Of a DNA stretch of 64,000 bases, positions 53,990 through 64,000 are shown piece after piece. The stretch is taken from assembly GCF_014251815.1 (NCBI RefSeq), contig NZ_CP059202.1, positions 558,001-622,000 of the forward strand, written 5' to 3'. A model generated the notes under the pieces. That model worked only from the letters and a program-made list of their open reading frames with translations, did not search any database and was not told the DNA's origin. Both the position numbers and the translations under genes were made by a program. The stretch is from Blattabacterium cuenoti (lineage in GTDB: Bacteria > Bacteroidota > Bacteroidia > Flavobacteriales > Blattabacteriaceae). Within the stretch, counting starts at the first letter, position 1. Each line of letters opens with the position of its first letter.

Positions 53990-55224
53990 TATCTTAATAA
54001 TATTTTTTTTGCTTTTAAAATACTTTCAAATAAACAATCTATTTCTTTAAAAGTATTATATACCGAAAAACTAATACGAATCATACCTGAAACTTTAAAA
54101 AAATTCATAAGAGGTTGTGCACATAAATGCCCTGTTCTTACTGCAATTCCTAAACGATCTAAAACACTACCTACATCAAAACAATGTAACTCATTTAAAT
54201 TAAACGAAATAATACCAGACTTTTCAGAAATATCATATGGAGTTCCATATAATTGAATTCCATTTATTGATCTTAAACATTTTACAGCATACATCAAAAG
54301 TTTTTTTTTGTACGACTGAATATTTGATATTCCTATTTCTTTTATAAAATCTATAGCAAATCCCCATACAATAATACCTTCTATGTTTGGTGTCCCTGCT
54401 TCAAATTTAAATGGAATCTCTGAATAAGTTGTTTGATTGAAACTTACTTTTTTAACCATTTCACCCCCAAATTGATAAGGATACAACTTTTCCAAAATTT
54501 TCTTTTTCCCATATAATATCCCAATCCCAGTGGGGCCATACATCTTATGAGCAGAAAAAACGTAAAAATCAACATTTAAATCTTGTACATCTAAATCTAG
54601 ATTAGATGGGACTTGAGCTCCATCAATTAAAACTAAAGCTCCATATTTATGAGCCTTTTTAATAATATCTTTAACAGGATTAATAATTCCTAAAACATTA
54701 GATATATGACTAATAGATACTATTTTTGTTTTTTCTGAAAGAAGAAACTCAAAATCTTTCAATTTTAAAATCCCATTTTCATAAATGGATATTATTTTTA
54801 AAATAGCTCCTTTTTTTTCGCAAAGTACCTGCCAAGGTACAAAATTTGAATGATGTTCAATACAAGAAATAATGATTTCATCTCCTTTTCTTATGAAAGT
54901 ATCCATACTAGATGCCACTAAATTAATAGACTCTGTAGTTCCTTTTGTAAATAGAATTTCAGAAGAATATTTTGCATGAATAAATTTTTGAATCTTTTTT
55001 CTCACATTCTCTACATATAGAGTCGCTTTATGACTAAGATAATGCAAGCCTCTATGAACATTAGAGTTCATGGTAGAATAATAATTTTGGGATGCTTGAA
55101 TAACTTTTAAAGGTTTTTGAGTGGTTGCTGCATTGTCCATATAAATTAAAGGATTCGAATATATTTTTTCTTTTAAAATAGGAAACTGATTTCTTATTTC
55201 TTGTATTTCTTTTTCTGAAAACAT
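53989..55224 (-). CDS. sufS: Cysteine desulfurase SufS
   Basis: PLP enzyme providing sulphur for iron-sulphur clusters. The 411-residue protein has the PLP lysine in FSAHKMYGPTGIGIL, the HHSNFVPWQ motif, and the catalytic Cys368 in RTGHLCAQPLM. It is the group II (SufS) type. Last gene of sufA-sufB-sufC-sufD-sufS, 5 nt after sufD. A SufE or SufU partner is not visible here. Confidence 0.95.
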   Translation of the reverse strand: MFSEKEIQEIRNQFPILKEKIYSNPLIYMDNAATTQKPLKVIQASQNYYSTMNSNVHRGLHYLSHKATLYVENVRKKIQKFIHAKYSSEILFTKGTTESINLVASSMDTFIRKGDEIIISCIEHHSNFVPWQVLCEKKGAILKIISIYENGILKLKDFEFLLSEKTKIVSISHISNVLGIINPVKDIIKKAHKYGALVLIDGAQVPSNLDLDVQDLNVDFYVFSAHKMYGPTGIGILYGKKKILEKLYPYQFGGEMVKKVSFNQTTYSEIPFKFEAGTPNIEGIIVWGFAIDFIKEIGISNIQSYKKKLLMYAVKCLRSINGIQLYGTPYDISEKSGIISFNLNELHCFDVGSVLDRLGIAVRTGHLCAQPLMNFFKVSGMIRISFSVYNTFKEIDCLFESILKAKKILLR

Positions 55225-55229
55225 ATATT

Positions 55230-56537
55230 TTATAAATGTTTATCTAATTTTTCCTTTATTTTTATATGTATAAATTTTTTTAATTCTATAATCCGAATAG
55301 AATCCAACATTTCTCCTAAAAATGACAATAATAATAACATTTTAGCTTTTTTTTCAGGAATTCCTCTTGATTGAAGATAAAACAACTCATCTTCCTGAAG
55401 ATTTCCAACTGTACAACCATGAGAACATTTCACATGTTCAGAATAAATTTCTAATTGAGGTATAGCTTGTATACAAGCTTCATCAGAAAGAACAATATTA
55501 TGATTTTTTTGAAAAGCATTTATTTCTTTTATAAATTCATTTACAATTATTCTTCCATTAAAAATTCCTTTAGATTTTTCACATAAAATATTTTTATATA
55601 ATTGAAAACTATAAGCATTTGAACATAAATGATTGATTAGAGTATTATGATCCACAAATTGTTTTCCAGATAAAAGAGAAATACCGTATAAATAAGAAGA
55701 AGTTTTTTCCCCATTAGAATAAAATTTTAAATTATTTCTTATATAATTTCCTTTAAAAGAAAAAGTATAAACTGTACATTTACTGTTTTTATTTTGTTTT
55801 AAAAATGTATTATCTATTATAGAAGTTTCTTCTAAATCATTTTGAACTTTATAGTAGTCAATTATACTATGATTCATTGCATAAATTTCGCTAACTGAAT
55901 TTACAAAAACAAAATGCTTTTTAAAACATTTAAAATGTTCTATAATTTTAACATAAGAACGCTCTCCCACCACAATCAAATTTCTGTTATTCAACATAAT
56001 TTTAGATTCAATTCCTGTAGAAATATGTAATATTTCTATAGGAATTTCTAAAATGACATTATTAGGAATATAGATATATGCTCCGTCTATTGACAAAAGA
56101 GTATTCAAAGTATAGAATGCATCGTATTGATACGATAATCCACCATAATAGTCTTTAATTTTATTTTCTTTTAGTGATACTATATTTGATAAAATAATAT
56201 TTTCAGCATTATAAGAAAGATAAGAATTATATTTTCCATCTATAAAAACCAAAATAAGGGAGTCTTTCTTTTTAAGAAAAGTTAATTTTCTTATTTTTTC
56301 TATATTTTTTATTTTTTTATCTTCTGATTCTGACGATTCTGAAATAAGATTATAATCCTGTTTAAAAATTGAATCAATATCTGTGTTTTTCCATTCTTTT
56401 TCGATAGAAGAAGGAAATCCTTTTTTGCAGAAAAAATCATAATGTTTTCGTCGTAAAAACGATATATAAGTATCATCTTTTTTTTCAGAAACAAATTTCT
56501 TAATTAAGAAAGAAGTTATTTTTTCTCTTAACTGCAT
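55230..56537 (-). CDS. sufD: Fe-S cluster assembly protein SufD
   Basis: Scaffold partner of SufBC. The 435-residue protein has the beta-helix core and C-terminal SufB/SufD signature, including SEHVKCSHGCTVGNLQEDELFYLQSRGI (about residues 370-397, partly quoted) with the conserved His and ends with helical segments. It is more diverged than SufB in its N-terminal half, as usual. Twenty-one nt after sufC. Confidence 0.93.
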   Translation of the reverse strand: MQLREKITSFLIKKFVSEKKDDTYISFLRRKHYDFFCKKGFPSSIEKEWKNTDIDSIFKQDYNLISESSESEDKKIKNIEKIRKLTFLKKKDSLILVFIDGKYNSYLSYNAENIILSNIVSLKENKIKDYYGGLSYQYDAFYTLNTLLSIDGAYIYIPNNVILEIPIEILHISTGIESKIMLNNRNLIVVGERSYVKIIEHFKCFKKHFVFVNSVSEIYAMNHSIIDYYKVQNDLEETSIIDNTFLKQNKNSKCTVYTFSFKGNYIRNNLKFYSNGEKTSSYLYGISLLSGKQFVDHNTLINHLCSNAYSFQLYKNILCEKSKGIFNGRIIVNEFIKEINAFQKNHNIVLSDEACIQAIPQLEIYSEHVKCSHGCTVGNLQEDELFYLQSRGIPEKKAKMLLLLSFLGEMLDSIRIIELKKFIHIKIKEKLDKHL

Positions 56538-56558
56538 TTATTATATAAAGTTAAGTAA

Positions 56559-57311
56559 TTACCCTTGATTCTTCATTATCCAATCATATCCTTTTTTTTC
56601 CAATTTTTCAGCTAATTTTTTATCTCCTGATTGAATAATTTTTCCATTATATAAAATATGTATAATATAATCTGATAAAAGATAATCTAATAATCTTTTA
56701 TAATGAGTGATAACTAAAATAGAGTTTTTATCATTTCTAAAGTCGTTAATTCCTTTAGCGACTACCCGCAAGGCGTCTATATCTAAACCTGAATCTATTT
56801 CATCTAATATGGATAATAGAGGATCTAACATCATCATTTGAAATATTTCGTTACGTTTTTTTTCTCCTCCAGAAAAACCTTCATTCAAAGAACGATGAAA
56901 AAAATTTTTTTCAATTTTTAATAAAGAAGACTTTTCCTTTATTTTTAATAAAATATCTTTAGCAGATATTTTTTTAATATTCCGTGCTTCACAAATGGAA
57001 TTAATTGCTGTTTTAATAAAATTAACAATAGACACTCCTGGTATTTCAATCGGATGTTGAAAAGAAAGAAAAATCCCTAAATGAGCTCGTTCTTCAGGAG
57101 AAGAATTTTTTAAATTACGATTTAAGAAATAAATATTTCCTTCAGTTATTTTATAATCTTTTTTACCTGCTATTATAGAAGCAAGAGTACTCTTTCCAGA
57201 ACCATTAGGCCCCATAATAACATGACTTTCTCCTGCATTAATTTTCAAATTAACACCTTTAAGTACCTTCTTATTCTCTATGTAAGCATGTAAATTTTCT
57301 ATATTTAACAT
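56559..57311 (-). CDS. sufC: Fe-S cluster assembly ATPase SufC
   Basis: Cytoplasmic ABC-type ATPase of the SufBCD scaffold. The 250-residue protein has Walker A GPNGSGKSTLASI, the Q-loop SFQHPIEIPG, the signature FSGGEKKRNEIFQM, Walker B LSILDEIDSGLDID and the H-loop ITHYKRLLDYL. These are SufC-specific forms. Located 10 nt after sufB. Confidence 0.96.
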   Translation of the reverse strand: MLNIENLHAYIENKKVLKGVNLKINAGESHVIMGPNGSGKSTLASIIAGKKDYKITEGNIYFLNRNLKNSSPEERAHLGIFLSFQHPIEIPGVSIVNFIKTAINSICEARNIKKISAKDILLKIKEKSSLLKIEKNFFHRSLNEGFSGGEKKRNEIFQMMMLDPLLSILDEIDSGLDIDALRVVAKGINDFRNDKNSILVITHYKRLLDYLLSDYIIHILYNGKIIQSGDKKLAEKLEKKGYDWIMKNQG

Positions 57312-57321
57312 GATAATATTA

Positions 57322-58764
57322 TTATCCTACAGATCCCTCCAAAGAAATCTCCAAAAGTTTTCTAGCCTCTACTGCAAATTCCATAGGAAGTTTTTCCAAA
57401 ATATCATTACTAAAACCATGAACAATTAGAGAAATAGCTTTTTCTGTATCTATTCCTCTTTGGTTACAATAAAAAATTTGGTCTTCTCCAATTTTTGAAG
57501 TAGTGGCTTCATGTTCAACTTTAGAAGTTGAGTTATACACATGAATGTACGGAAAAGTATGAGCTCCACATTGATTTCCAATTAATAAAGAATCACATTG
57601 AGAGAAATTATGAGACTCAATTGCTTGAGAACTAATTTTAACCAATCCTCTATAATTGTTTTGAGCTTTCCCAGCAGATATTCCTTTTGAAATAATAACA
57701 CTTTTAGTATGTTTTCCTATATGTATCATTTTAGTTCCCGTATCTGCCTGTTGAAAATTTTTAGTTAAAGCTAAAGAATAAAATTGTCCCATGGAAAAAT
57801 CTCCTTTTAGAATGCAAGATGGATATTTCCAGGTAATTGAAGAACCTGTTTCTACTTGTATCCAAGATATTTTTGCTCTTTCCTCACATAAACCACGTTT
57901 TGTTACAAAATTAAAAACACCTCCTTCTCCTTTTTTATTTCCGGGGTACCAATTTTGAACGGTTGAATATTTCACTTCAGCATTTTTCAATGCTATAATT
58001 TCTACTACAGCTGCATGTAGCTGATTTTCTTTTCTTTGTGGAGCAGTACATCCTTCTAAATAACTAACGTATGAATTTTCATCTGCTATAATTAAAGTTC
58101 TTTCAAATTGACCTGTTTTATTTTCATTGATACGAAAATATGTGGATAACTCCATAGGACAACGAACTCCTTTTGGAATATAACAGAAAGACCCATCTGA
58201 AAATACAGCTGAATTTAGAGCTGCATAAAAATTATCTTTTTTTGAAACAACTGAACCTAAATATTTCTTTACAAGATTTGGATGGTTTTTCATAGCATCG
58301 TTGATAGAGCAAAATATAATACCTTGATTTTTTAATTTATTTTGAAATGTAGTAGCTAAAGAAACAGAGTCTAATACTATATCTGTCGCCACTCCTGAAA
58401 GGAGTTTTTGTTCTTCTATAGGAATTCCTAATTTATTAAATGTATTTATTAATTCTGGGTCTACTTCTTCTAAATTATTCAAATTTATTTTTGTTTTAGG
58501 AGCAGAATAATAACTGATTTTTTGAAAATCTGGAATTTTATACTTTATATTTGCCCATTTTGGATTATCCATTTTTTTCCATATTTGATAAGATTCTAAT
58601 CTCCAATTTAACATCCATGTGGGTTCCTTTTTTTTTTCTGTTATTTTACGTATAACATCTTCATTTAAACCTACTGGAATTTTATCTGATTCTATTGGGG
58701 TATAAAATCCATATTTATATTCAGATTCAGAAAAATTTTTCAGTATTTTATTATTTTTTTTCAT
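57322..58764 (-). CDS. sufB: Fe-S cluster assembly protein SufB
   Basis: Main scaffold subunit on which clusters are built. The start at 58764 gives 480 residues beginning [20 protein letters not shown]; the ten-residue extension upstream is not family-like, and this ATG overlaps the sufA stop (TAATG). Motifs include [33 protein letters not shown] and [20 protein letters not shown] with the conserved Glu and Cys. Normal length. Confidence 0.96.
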   Translation of the reverse strand: MKKNNKILKNFSESEYKYGFYTPIESDKIPVGLNEDVIRKITEKKKEPTWMLNWRLESYQIWKKMDNPKWANIKYKIPDFQKISYYSAPKTKINLNNLEEVDPELINTFNKLGIPIEEQKLLSGVATDIVLDSVSLATTFQNKLKNQGIIFCSINDAMKNHPNLVKKYLGSVVSKKDNFYAALNSAVFSDGSFCYIPKGVRCPMELSTYFRINENKTGQFERTLIIADENSYVSYLEGCTAPQRKENQLHAAVVEIIALKNAEVKYSTVQNWYPGNKKGEGGVFNFVTKRGLCEERAKISWIQVETGSSITWKYPSCILKGDFSMGQFYSLALTKNFQQADTGTKMIHIGKHTKSVIISKGISAGKAQNNYRGLVKISSQAIESHNFSQCDSLLIGNQCGAHTFPYIHVYNSTSKVEHEATTSKIGEDQIFYCNQRGIDTEKAISLIVHGFSNDILEKLPMEFAVEARKLLEISLEGSVG

Positions 58765-59093
58765 TATGATGAAAAGCTTTTTCCACAACCACAAGTATGT
58801 TTTGCTTTAGGATTATTAAAATAAAATCCCTTTCCATCTAATCCATCTGAATATTCTAATGTTGTACCTTCTAAATAAGGAATACTGTTTTGATCTATCA
58901 ATATCTTCATTTCTTCATGTTGAAAAAGTTTATCTCCTTCTTGTTTTTTTTGATCGAAAGTAAGTTCATAAGACATTCCTGAACATCCTCCAGTTTTAAC
59001 TCCAAATCTAACGAAAGAAATATCATGAGAAAGTCCTTCTTTTTTCATAATAGAAATCAATTTATTTTTAGCTTTTTCAGATATAAAAACCAT
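58764..59093 (-). CDS. sufA: Iron-sulphur carrier protein SufA/IscA type
   Basis: A-type carrier delivering clusters to apoproteins such as aconitase and LeuC. The 109-residue HesB-family protein has all three cluster cysteines: one in [13 protein letters not shown] (about residue 38) and two in HTCGCGKSF near the C-terminus. First gene of the suf operon. Whether it is strictly SufA or IscA cannot be told, but its place at the head of the suf genes favours SufA. Confidence 0.92.
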   Translation of the reverse strand: MVFISEKAKNKLISIMKKEGLSHDISFVRFGVKTGGCSGMSYELTFDQKKQEGDKLFQHEEMKILIDQNSIPYLEGTTLEYSDGLDGKGFYFNNPKAKHTCGCGKSFSS

Positions 59094-59155
59094 AATATTT
59101 ACAATTTTTTATTTTTTGATTACAAAAGATAAATATAAATTTTTTGTATCATTCT

Positions 59156-59662
59156 TCACTTGAAAGTGATTTTTGTTATTCCTTCTTTTATTCCCCATTT
59201 GTTTGACATACCAGCATTAATTTCTAAAACATATTTTATGGGATAAGAAAAATTAATTATTTCTATATTCTTCATAGGAATTACATGCTTATTAACAAAA
59301 ACAACAGTATTCAATTGATTGATATATACAATATCTAAAGGAATTCGTACATTATTCATGTTTATATCTTTATATTCATCTTTATTTTTCAATAAAAATA
59401 ACATCCCTCTATTTTCTTTTAGATCAGACCTATATTTTAATCCATTTTTCTTTTCTGTATCATTAAACGCTAACTCTATATCTATTTTTTTTATGATACA
59501 ATTATTGTTTGTAAAATATAGTTCTCCATCTTTTAGAAATTCTATTTCTAGTGAATTTCCAACATCTAAAAATATATCAGAATCGTAATAAATTTTTTCA
59601 GATGAATTTATAGAAAAACACATTATCAAAATCAAATAAAAAAAAATATTAATTTTTTTCAT
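59156..59662 (-). CDS. DUF192-family exported protein
   Basis: A 168-residue protein with an N-terminal signal-like segment (MKKINIFFYLILIMCFSINS) and a DUF192 domain: IELAFNDTEKKNGLKYRSDL, GMLFLLKNK, MNNVRIPLDIVYIN and a C-terminal VLEINAGMSNKWGIKEG. These extracytoplasmic proteins have no established function. Its start overlaps the end of lgt by 4 nt, so it is probably co-transcribed with lgt and yidD. Confidence 0.85.
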   Translation of the reverse strand: MKKINIFFYLILIMCFSINSSEKIYYDSDIFLDVGNSLEIEFLKDGELYFTNNNCIIKKIDIELAFNDTEKKNGLKYRSDLKENRGMLFLLKNKDEYKDINMNNVRIPLDIVYINQLNTVVFVNKHVIPMKNIEIINFSYPIKYVLEINAGMSNKWGIKEGITKITFK

Positions 59663-60546
59663 AACGAAAAAAAATATTTCTTAATTTTTGATAAATTAAT
59701 AATAAAAAAACCCAAAATAATAAAAGGGACGCTAAGCCATTGACCTGTATTTATAGATAAGAAATTAATAAATTCTTCTCCTTGTGGTTCTTTCACAAAT
59801 TCTAATAAAAAACGTATAGACCAAAGTGAAATAAAAAATATTCCGGATAAAAATCCATCATAATTTTTTTTTCCAATTCTATAGAAATACCATAGAAGTA
59901 AAAAAATTAAAAAATAACCAATAGATTCATATATTTGTGCAGGATGTCTAGGTGTTATTTCCCCATATTCTGTATCCATTTGCACAAATTTTACGGCCCA
60001 AGGTAATTTTTCACTACATGGTTTCCCCACTATTTCAGAATTAAAAAAATTTCCGACCCTAATAAAAACAGCAGATATTGATACTGGAATACATAATCTA
60101 TCACATAACCAAATAAAAGATTTTTTTTTCAGTATGATTTTTCTATAAAAAAAACTAGATAAAATGATCCCTATAGTTGCGCCATGACTGGATAACCCCC
60201 TGAACCCAATAAATTCATAACCTTTTATAAATCCTAGTAAGGAATTATGTTTATTTTCTTTTATAGGAAGAATCGCTTCAATCCAATGATCTGAAAAATA
60301 TGATAAATCATAAAAGAAAACTTGACCCAGTCTTGCTCCTATAATAGTTCCCAAAAAAGTACAAATAAATAAAGGATCCAGATATTTTTGATCTATATCA
60401 TCGTTTTGATAAATATATTTCATGATATACCACCCTAATAAAAAAGAAATCACAAACATTAGACTATAGATATGAACACATAAACCTTTCCATAAAACAA
60501 ATTTGTGAATAGGATCCCAATTAATATACTCTAATGTTTTTACCAT
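59659..60546 (-). CDS. lgt: Prolipoprotein diacylglyceryl transferase
   Basis: Adds a diacylglyceryl group to the lipobox cysteine of prelipoproteins in the inner membrane. The 295-residue polytopic protein has about seven membrane segments, the GARLGQVFFYD region with catalytic Arg, HGATIGIILSSFFYRK-type loop with a conserved His, and the Lgt signature RVGNFFNSEIVGKP (about 181-194). Normal length. Neighbours are yidD upstream and the DUF192 gene downstream. Confidence 0.95.
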   Translation of the reverse strand: MVKTLEYINWDPIHKFVLWKGLCVHIYSLMFVISFLLGWYIMKYIYQNDDIDQKYLDPLFICTFLGTIIGARLGQVFFYDLSYFSDHWIEAILPIKENKHNSLLGFIKGYEFIGFRGLSSHGATIGIILSSFFYRKIILKKKSFIWLCDRLCIPVSISAVFIRVGNFFNSEIVGKPCSEKLPWAVKFVQMDTEYGEITPRHPAQIYESIGYFLIFLLLWYFYRIGKKNYDGFLSGIFFISLWSIRFLLEFVKEPQGEEFINFLSINTGQWLSVPFIILGFFIINLSKIKKYFFSL

Positions 60547-60553
60547 GACTAAT

Positions 60554-60772
60554 TTATTTTGGATAATTGTAATCTGATGGCCCCCAAGGGTTACATTTAA
60601 TGATTCTTTTTATACTTAAAAAAATAGCTTTAAAAAAATTCCATTTATTTAATGAAAAAATCATATAACTCGAACAAGTTGGAATGTATCTACAATTGTT
60701 TCCTATCCATGGAGATACCCCTATTTGATATAATCTGATGATTTTGATGAGTAATATTTTTGCAATTTTCAT
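60554..60772 (-). CDS. yidD: Membrane protein insertion efficiency factor YidD
   Basis: Seventy-two residues with the YidD pattern: RLYQIGVSPWIGNNCRYIP, the CSSYM cysteine region, AIFLSIKRIIKCNPWGP. Small membrane-associated helper of YidC. Here it is away from rpmH and yidC, and its start overlaps the aconitase stop by 4 nt, probably as part of an acn-yidD-lgt-DUF192 unit. Confidence 0.92.
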   Translation of the reverse strand: MKIAKILLIKIIRLYQIGVSPWIGNNCRYIPTCSSYMIFSLNKWNFFKAIFLSIKRIIKCNPWGPSDYNYPK

Positions 60773-63054
60773 ATTGTTTTTTTTCGAATAAAGTTTAACG
60801 AAGAACCTGCTTTAAACCATTGAATTTGGTTTTTATTATAAGAATGACAAACTTTTATTTTTTCTTGATTTCCATTTTTATGAATCAATTCCACTTCTAT
60901 ATTTTTATTAGTACATATGTTTTTTATATAAAAGTGTAATATATCTTCTTCTTGTATTTTGTAATAGTCGTCAGGATTTAAAAAAGTTAAAGCCAAAATT
61001 CCTTGTCTTTTTAAATTGGTTTCGTGTATTCTAGAGAAAGATTTTACAAGAACCACACGAACTCCCAAAAAACGAGGTTCCATAGCAGCATGCTCTCTTG
61101 AAGAACCTTCTCCATAATTATCCTCTCCTATAATTAAAGTTTGTATATTTTTTGACTTATAAAATTTTGCTACATTGTAAACCGTATCATAACTACCTGT
61201 TATAATATTTTTTATTTTATTTTTTTCATGATTAAAAGCATTTATAGCTCCCATTAACAAATTTTCAGAAATTTTTTCAAGATTTCCTCGATATTTTAAC
61301 CATGGGCCTGCCATTGAAATATGATCTGTAGTGCATTTTCCTTTAATTTTCATTAAAAGTCTAAGATTCAACAAATGATTTCCATCCCACGCCAAAAAAG
61401 GGGTCAATGCCTGTATCCTTTTAGAGTCTTTTTTGAGAATTACAGATAAATTTTCTCTATTTTCTTTTTTTAAAAAACTTTCATATCCTAATTCTTCTGA
61501 TTTAAAATTTTTTGTAGGAATCTCTGATGATTTAGGCTCTTCGAACTTTACATACTCACCCATTTCATTTTTCAATTTATCTTTCATAGGATTAAACGTC
61601 AAATCCCCAGAAAAGACTAAAGCTGTAACAATTTCTGGAGAAGCGATAAAAGCATGTGTTTTTGGATTTCCGTCATTACGAGATGAAAAATTCCTATTAA
61701 AAGTATGAATAATTGTATTTTTTACGTTTTTTTTATTTCTAACCCATTGTCCAATACAAGGGCCACAAGCATTAGAAAAAATTTTAGCTCCAATTTCTTT
61801 AAAAGTTGATAAAAATCCTGCATCTTTTATTAGAGAAAAAACTTTTTTAGACCCCGGAGATATCATATATTCTGAATTCATTTTCAATTTATTCTTTTTT
61901 GCTTGTTGAATTACTGATATCACTTTTGAGAAATCTTCGTAAGAAGAATTTGTGCAAGAACCAATCAATCCTACTTCAATTTTTGTAGGCCAATTATTTT
62001 TAATTGCTTCTTCTTTCATTTTAGAAATAGGAGTCGCTCTATCTGGAGTAAAAGGACCGTTAATATGTGGTTCTAAGACATTTAAATCTATTTTTATGAC
62101 TTGATCATAGTAATGATTCGGATTTTTATAGACTTCTGGATCTGCTTTTAAAAAATTTTTTATTTCTTCTGCCATCATAGATACTTGAATTCTTCCATTT
62201 TTTATCAAAAAATCTTTCATTTTAACATCATAAGGAAATAAAGAAGCTGTAGCACCTATTTCTGCGCCCATATTACATATGGTAGCTTTTCCTACACAAG
62301 AAATACTATCAATTCCCTCTCCAAAATATTCAATAATATGATTTACCGCTCCTGATACTCCAATCATTCCAGATAATTTTAATATTACATCTTTAGGAGA
62401 GGTCCATCCATTAATTTTTCCAATTAAGTTTACTCCAATTATTTTAGGAAATTTTAATTCTAAAAGGGATCCAGACATAACTTCTGCAGCATCAGAACCT
62501 CCAACTCCTATTCCTAACATCCCTAATCCTCCAGCATTAGGGGTATGAGAATCTGTCCCTATAATTATACCCCCAGGAAATGCATAACTTTCCAGAATAA
62601 CCTGATGAATAATCCCTGATCCAGGCCCCCAAAAATCTATTCCATATTTACAAGACGCCGATCTTAAAAAATTATAGATTTCTTTATTTTTACTTATGGA
62701 ATTTTTTAAGTCCAAATCTGCTCCATATTGAGCAGATATAAGATGATCACAATGAATAGAAGTTGGAACAAACGTTTTATATTTTTTAGTTTGCATAAAT
62801 TGAAGCAATGTCATTTGAGCAGTAGCATCTTGCATAACAATACGATCAGGCAAAAAATTCCTATAATATTCATCTCTAAAATTTATGGATTTAGAATTAA
62901 ATTCAATATTTTTTATATCGGATAAGTCGGATAAGTGAGAATACAAAATTTTTTCAGAATAAGTCATAGGATGATCTATCACATTTCTAGATTTTTCAAT
63001 CTTATGCAAAAAGCTTGAGTAAAAATTTCGAATCATATCAAGATCAAAAATCAT
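60769..63054 (-). CDS. acnA: Aconitate hydratase (mitochondrial type)
   Basis: Converts citrate to isocitrate with a [4Fe-4S] cluster. The 761-residue protein resembles mitochondrial aconitase rather than AcnA/AcnB of enterobacteria. Visible are IGTDSHTPNAGGLGMLGIGVGG, the cluster cysteines in GSCTNSSYEDF and NACGPCIGQW, FSSRNDGNPKTHAF and the swivel-domain [17 protein letters not shown]. Full length. It implies that at least the citrate-to-oxoglutarate part of the TCA cycle is kept. Confidence 0.94.
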   Translation of the reverse strand: MIFDLDMIRNFYSSFLHKIEKSRNVIDHPMTYSEKILYSHLSDLSDIKNIEFNSKSINFRDEYYRNFLPDRIVMQDATAQMTLLQFMQTKKYKTFVPTSIHCDHLISAQYGADLDLKNSISKNKEIYNFLRSASCKYGIDFWGPGSGIIHQVILESYAFPGGIIIGTDSHTPNAGGLGMLGIGVGGSDAAEVMSGSLLELKFPKIIGVNLIGKINGWTSPKDVILKLSGMIGVSGAVNHIIEYFGEGIDSISCVGKATICNMGAEIGATASLFPYDVKMKDFLIKNGRIQVSMMAEEIKNFLKADPEVYKNPNHYYDQVIKIDLNVLEPHINGPFTPDRATPISKMKEEAIKNNWPTKIEVGLIGSCTNSSYEDFSKVISVIQQAKKNKLKMNSEYMISPGSKKVFSLIKDAGFLSTFKEIGAKIFSNACGPCIGQWVRNKKNVKNTIIHTFNRNFSSRNDGNPKTHAFIASPEIVTALVFSGDLTFNPMKDKLKNEMGEYVKFEEPKSSEIPTKNFKSEELGYESFLKKENRENLSVILKKDSKRIQALTPFLAWDGNHLLNLRLLMKIKGKCTTDHISMAGPWLKYRGNLEKISENLLMGAINAFNHEKNKIKNIITGSYDTVYNVAKFYKSKNIQTLIIGEDNYGEGSSREHAAMEPRFLGVRVVLVKSFSRIHETNLKRQGILALTFLNPDDYYKIQEEDILHFYIKNICTNKNIEVELIHKNGNQEKIKVCHSYNKNQIQWFKAGSSLNFIRKKTI

Positions 63055-63091
63055 AATAAATTTTTTTTTAAAAAAAAATAATATACATAAA

Positions 63092-63862
63092 TTATGTTTC
63101 CTTTAAAAAAACACTAATTTTTTCATGAAAATCAGTGGGATTTTCTACATGAATCCAGTGATCAGATTTATTCACAGTACAAATTTTAGATCTTGGAAAT
63201 AACTTTCGTATATGATGATAATCTTTGTCAATAAGATAATTCGAATACTCTCCTCTTAAAAATAACGTAGGGCCATGATAGGATCCATTTTTTATTTCTT
63301 TATGAATTAAATTATCATAATTTTTTTCAATATTTGATAAAGAAAAATAAAAACATAATTTCCCATTTTTTTGTCTTTGAGTGCATTTAGAAAAAAACGA
63401 TCTTATTTTCAAATCATCAATCCATCTTTTTAAAAAAAGATCTAGATCTTTTCTAGTATTAATGACATCAAAATCCACTTTTTTTAAAATATGAATTAAT
63501 TTTTTTTGATTAGTATTGATATAAGCTTTAGGACTGATATCTACAATTATCAATTTTTTTGGAATCATAGGATATTTTATAGAAAACGTCATCACAGCCC
63601 TCCCACCCATAGAATGACCTAATAATATAGGATGATTCAATTTGTAATAATAAATATATTTTAATATATCTTCTGATATGACATCATAATTCATTTCATG
63701 GGATACAAAACTTTTTCCATGATTTCTAATATCCAACAAATGAACTTGATAAAATTTTTCAAATTTTTTAGCAAAAGAACCCCAATTGTCTCCATTTCCA
63801 AATAAACCATGAAAAACTAAAATGGGAGACCCAACCCCATAAATTTTAGAATATAGTATCAT
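63092..63862 (-). CDS. Alpha/beta hydrolase (YbfF-like esterase)
   Basis: A 256-residue hydrolase with the full catalytic set: oxyanion [11 protein letters not shown] (residues 18-28), nucleophile Ser in [10 protein letters not shown] (about 92-101), acidic residue region [10 protein letters not shown] and the catalytic His in [11 protein letters not shown] near the C-terminus. It resembles the YbfF/acyl-CoA esterase group; substrate unknown. Its start lies inside the end of pdxJ (17 nt overlap). Confidence 0.85.
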   Translation of the reverse strand: MILYSKIYGVGSPILVFHGLFGNGDNWGSFAKKFEKFYQVHLLDIRNHGKSFVSHEMNYDVISEDILKYIYYYKLNHPILLGHSMGGRAVMTFSIKYPMIPKKLIIVDISPKAYINTNQKKLIHILKKVDFDVINTRKDLDLFLKRWIDDLKIRSFFSKCTQRQKNGKLCFYFSLSNIEKNYDNLIHKEIKNGSYHGPTLFLRGEYSNYLIDKDYHHIRKLFPRSKICTVNKSDHWIHVENPTDFHEKISVFLKET

Positions 63863-64000
63863 TTTTTTTTATTCTGGCTTTATGAATTCTTTTTAAATAA
63901 CTTTGTATTGTATTTTCCAGTCCCATATATATGGATTCGCAAATTAAAGCATGTCCAATTGAAACCTCTGATATGTTTGGTATTTTTTCAATTAAAAAAT
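63846..64000 (-). CDS. pdxJ: Pyridoxine 5'-phosphate synthase, C-terminal end (cut by window edge)
   Basis: Only the last 50 or so residues are present, reading from the window edge to a TAA at 63846-63848. The stretch [19 protein letters not shown] followed by [14 protein letters not shown] matches the end of PdxJ, which condenses 1-deoxyxylulose 5-phosphate with the PdxA product. After the usual end the frame continues through an A-rich tract (ARIKKND) into the esterase start, giving an unusually long tail. Confidence 0.8.
   Translation of the reverse strand, partial: FLIEKIPNISEVSIGHALICESIYMGLENTIQSYLKRIHKARIKKNDTIF

Overview
The window is a gene-dense, strongly AT-rich stretch (poly-A and poly-T tracts everywhere, A/T-ending codons, Lys/Asn/Ile-rich proteins) from a reduced bacterial genome. 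Family content and gene order are those of the Bacteroidota, order Flavobacteriales: fused lpxC-fabZ, mitochondrial-type aconitase, short 2-isopropylmalate synthase, atpD-atpC apart from the other ATP synthase genes, an acpP-fabF-rnc operon, and sufABCDS. Low GC, overlapping genes, isolated tRNAs and complete amino-acid and cofactor pathways point to a nutritional insect endosymbiont; the best guess is Blattabacterium of cockroaches. That identification is inference from gene content, not from a search.

Layout. 1-2.6 kb: end of a hydrolase gene, then acpP-fabF-rnc on the minus strand. 2.6-11.3 kb: pckA, riboflavin (ribE, ribF) and pyridoxal-phosphate (pdxA) genes, ATP synthase beta/epsilon, and a large AddB-like nuclease. 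11.3-15.6 kb: leuA-leuC-leuD-leuB operon. 15.7-29.1 kb: a conserved unknown protein, tyrS, era, clpB, prfB, then a plus-strand run speA-speB-cmk-fabG-menD. 29.1-35.4 kb: secA with a SanA-like gene lacking a normal start, fmt, an HU gene and pdxH. 35.5-44.7 kb: tRNA-Met, dnaN-pheT, glyS, trxB, an orphan HsdR-N nuclease, gapA, lepA, tRNA-Arg. 44.7-53.4 kb: pth, sucD, efp, lpxC-fabZ, rpmH, envelope and protease genes, rnz, a Lol-type permease, rbfA, two tRNAs. 53.4-59.1 kb: rpmA-rplU and the sufABCDS iron-sulphur operon. 59.2-64 kb: DUF192 protein, lgt, yidD, aconitase, an esterase and the end of pdxJ.

Metabolic reading. PckA and GapA fit gluconeogenesis; aconitase and SucD fit a TCA cycle; MenD feeds menaquinone and AtpD/AtpC ATP synthesis. 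Leucine, riboflavin/FAD and pyridoxal phosphate are made. Arginine decarboxylase plus agmatinase would give putrescine and urea.

No stretch longer than about 300 bases lacks a gene; the largest gaps are about 100-160 bases (around 7637-7739, 15556-15695, 33224-33366, 34336-34449, 49665-49820). I see no insertion sequence, prophage, CRISPR array, rRNA or replication origin. I did not find a convincing new multi-gene system. The most unusual signals are degenerative or regulatory: an LpxC-FabZ fusion whose LpxC half has lost catalytic residues, a PheT missing its inserted tRNA-binding domain, a SanA-like gene without ATG/GTG/TTG, an rpmA stop codon inside a tRNA gene, a 12-A run in prfB, and perfect inverted repeats in front of atpD/ribF and the HU gene.
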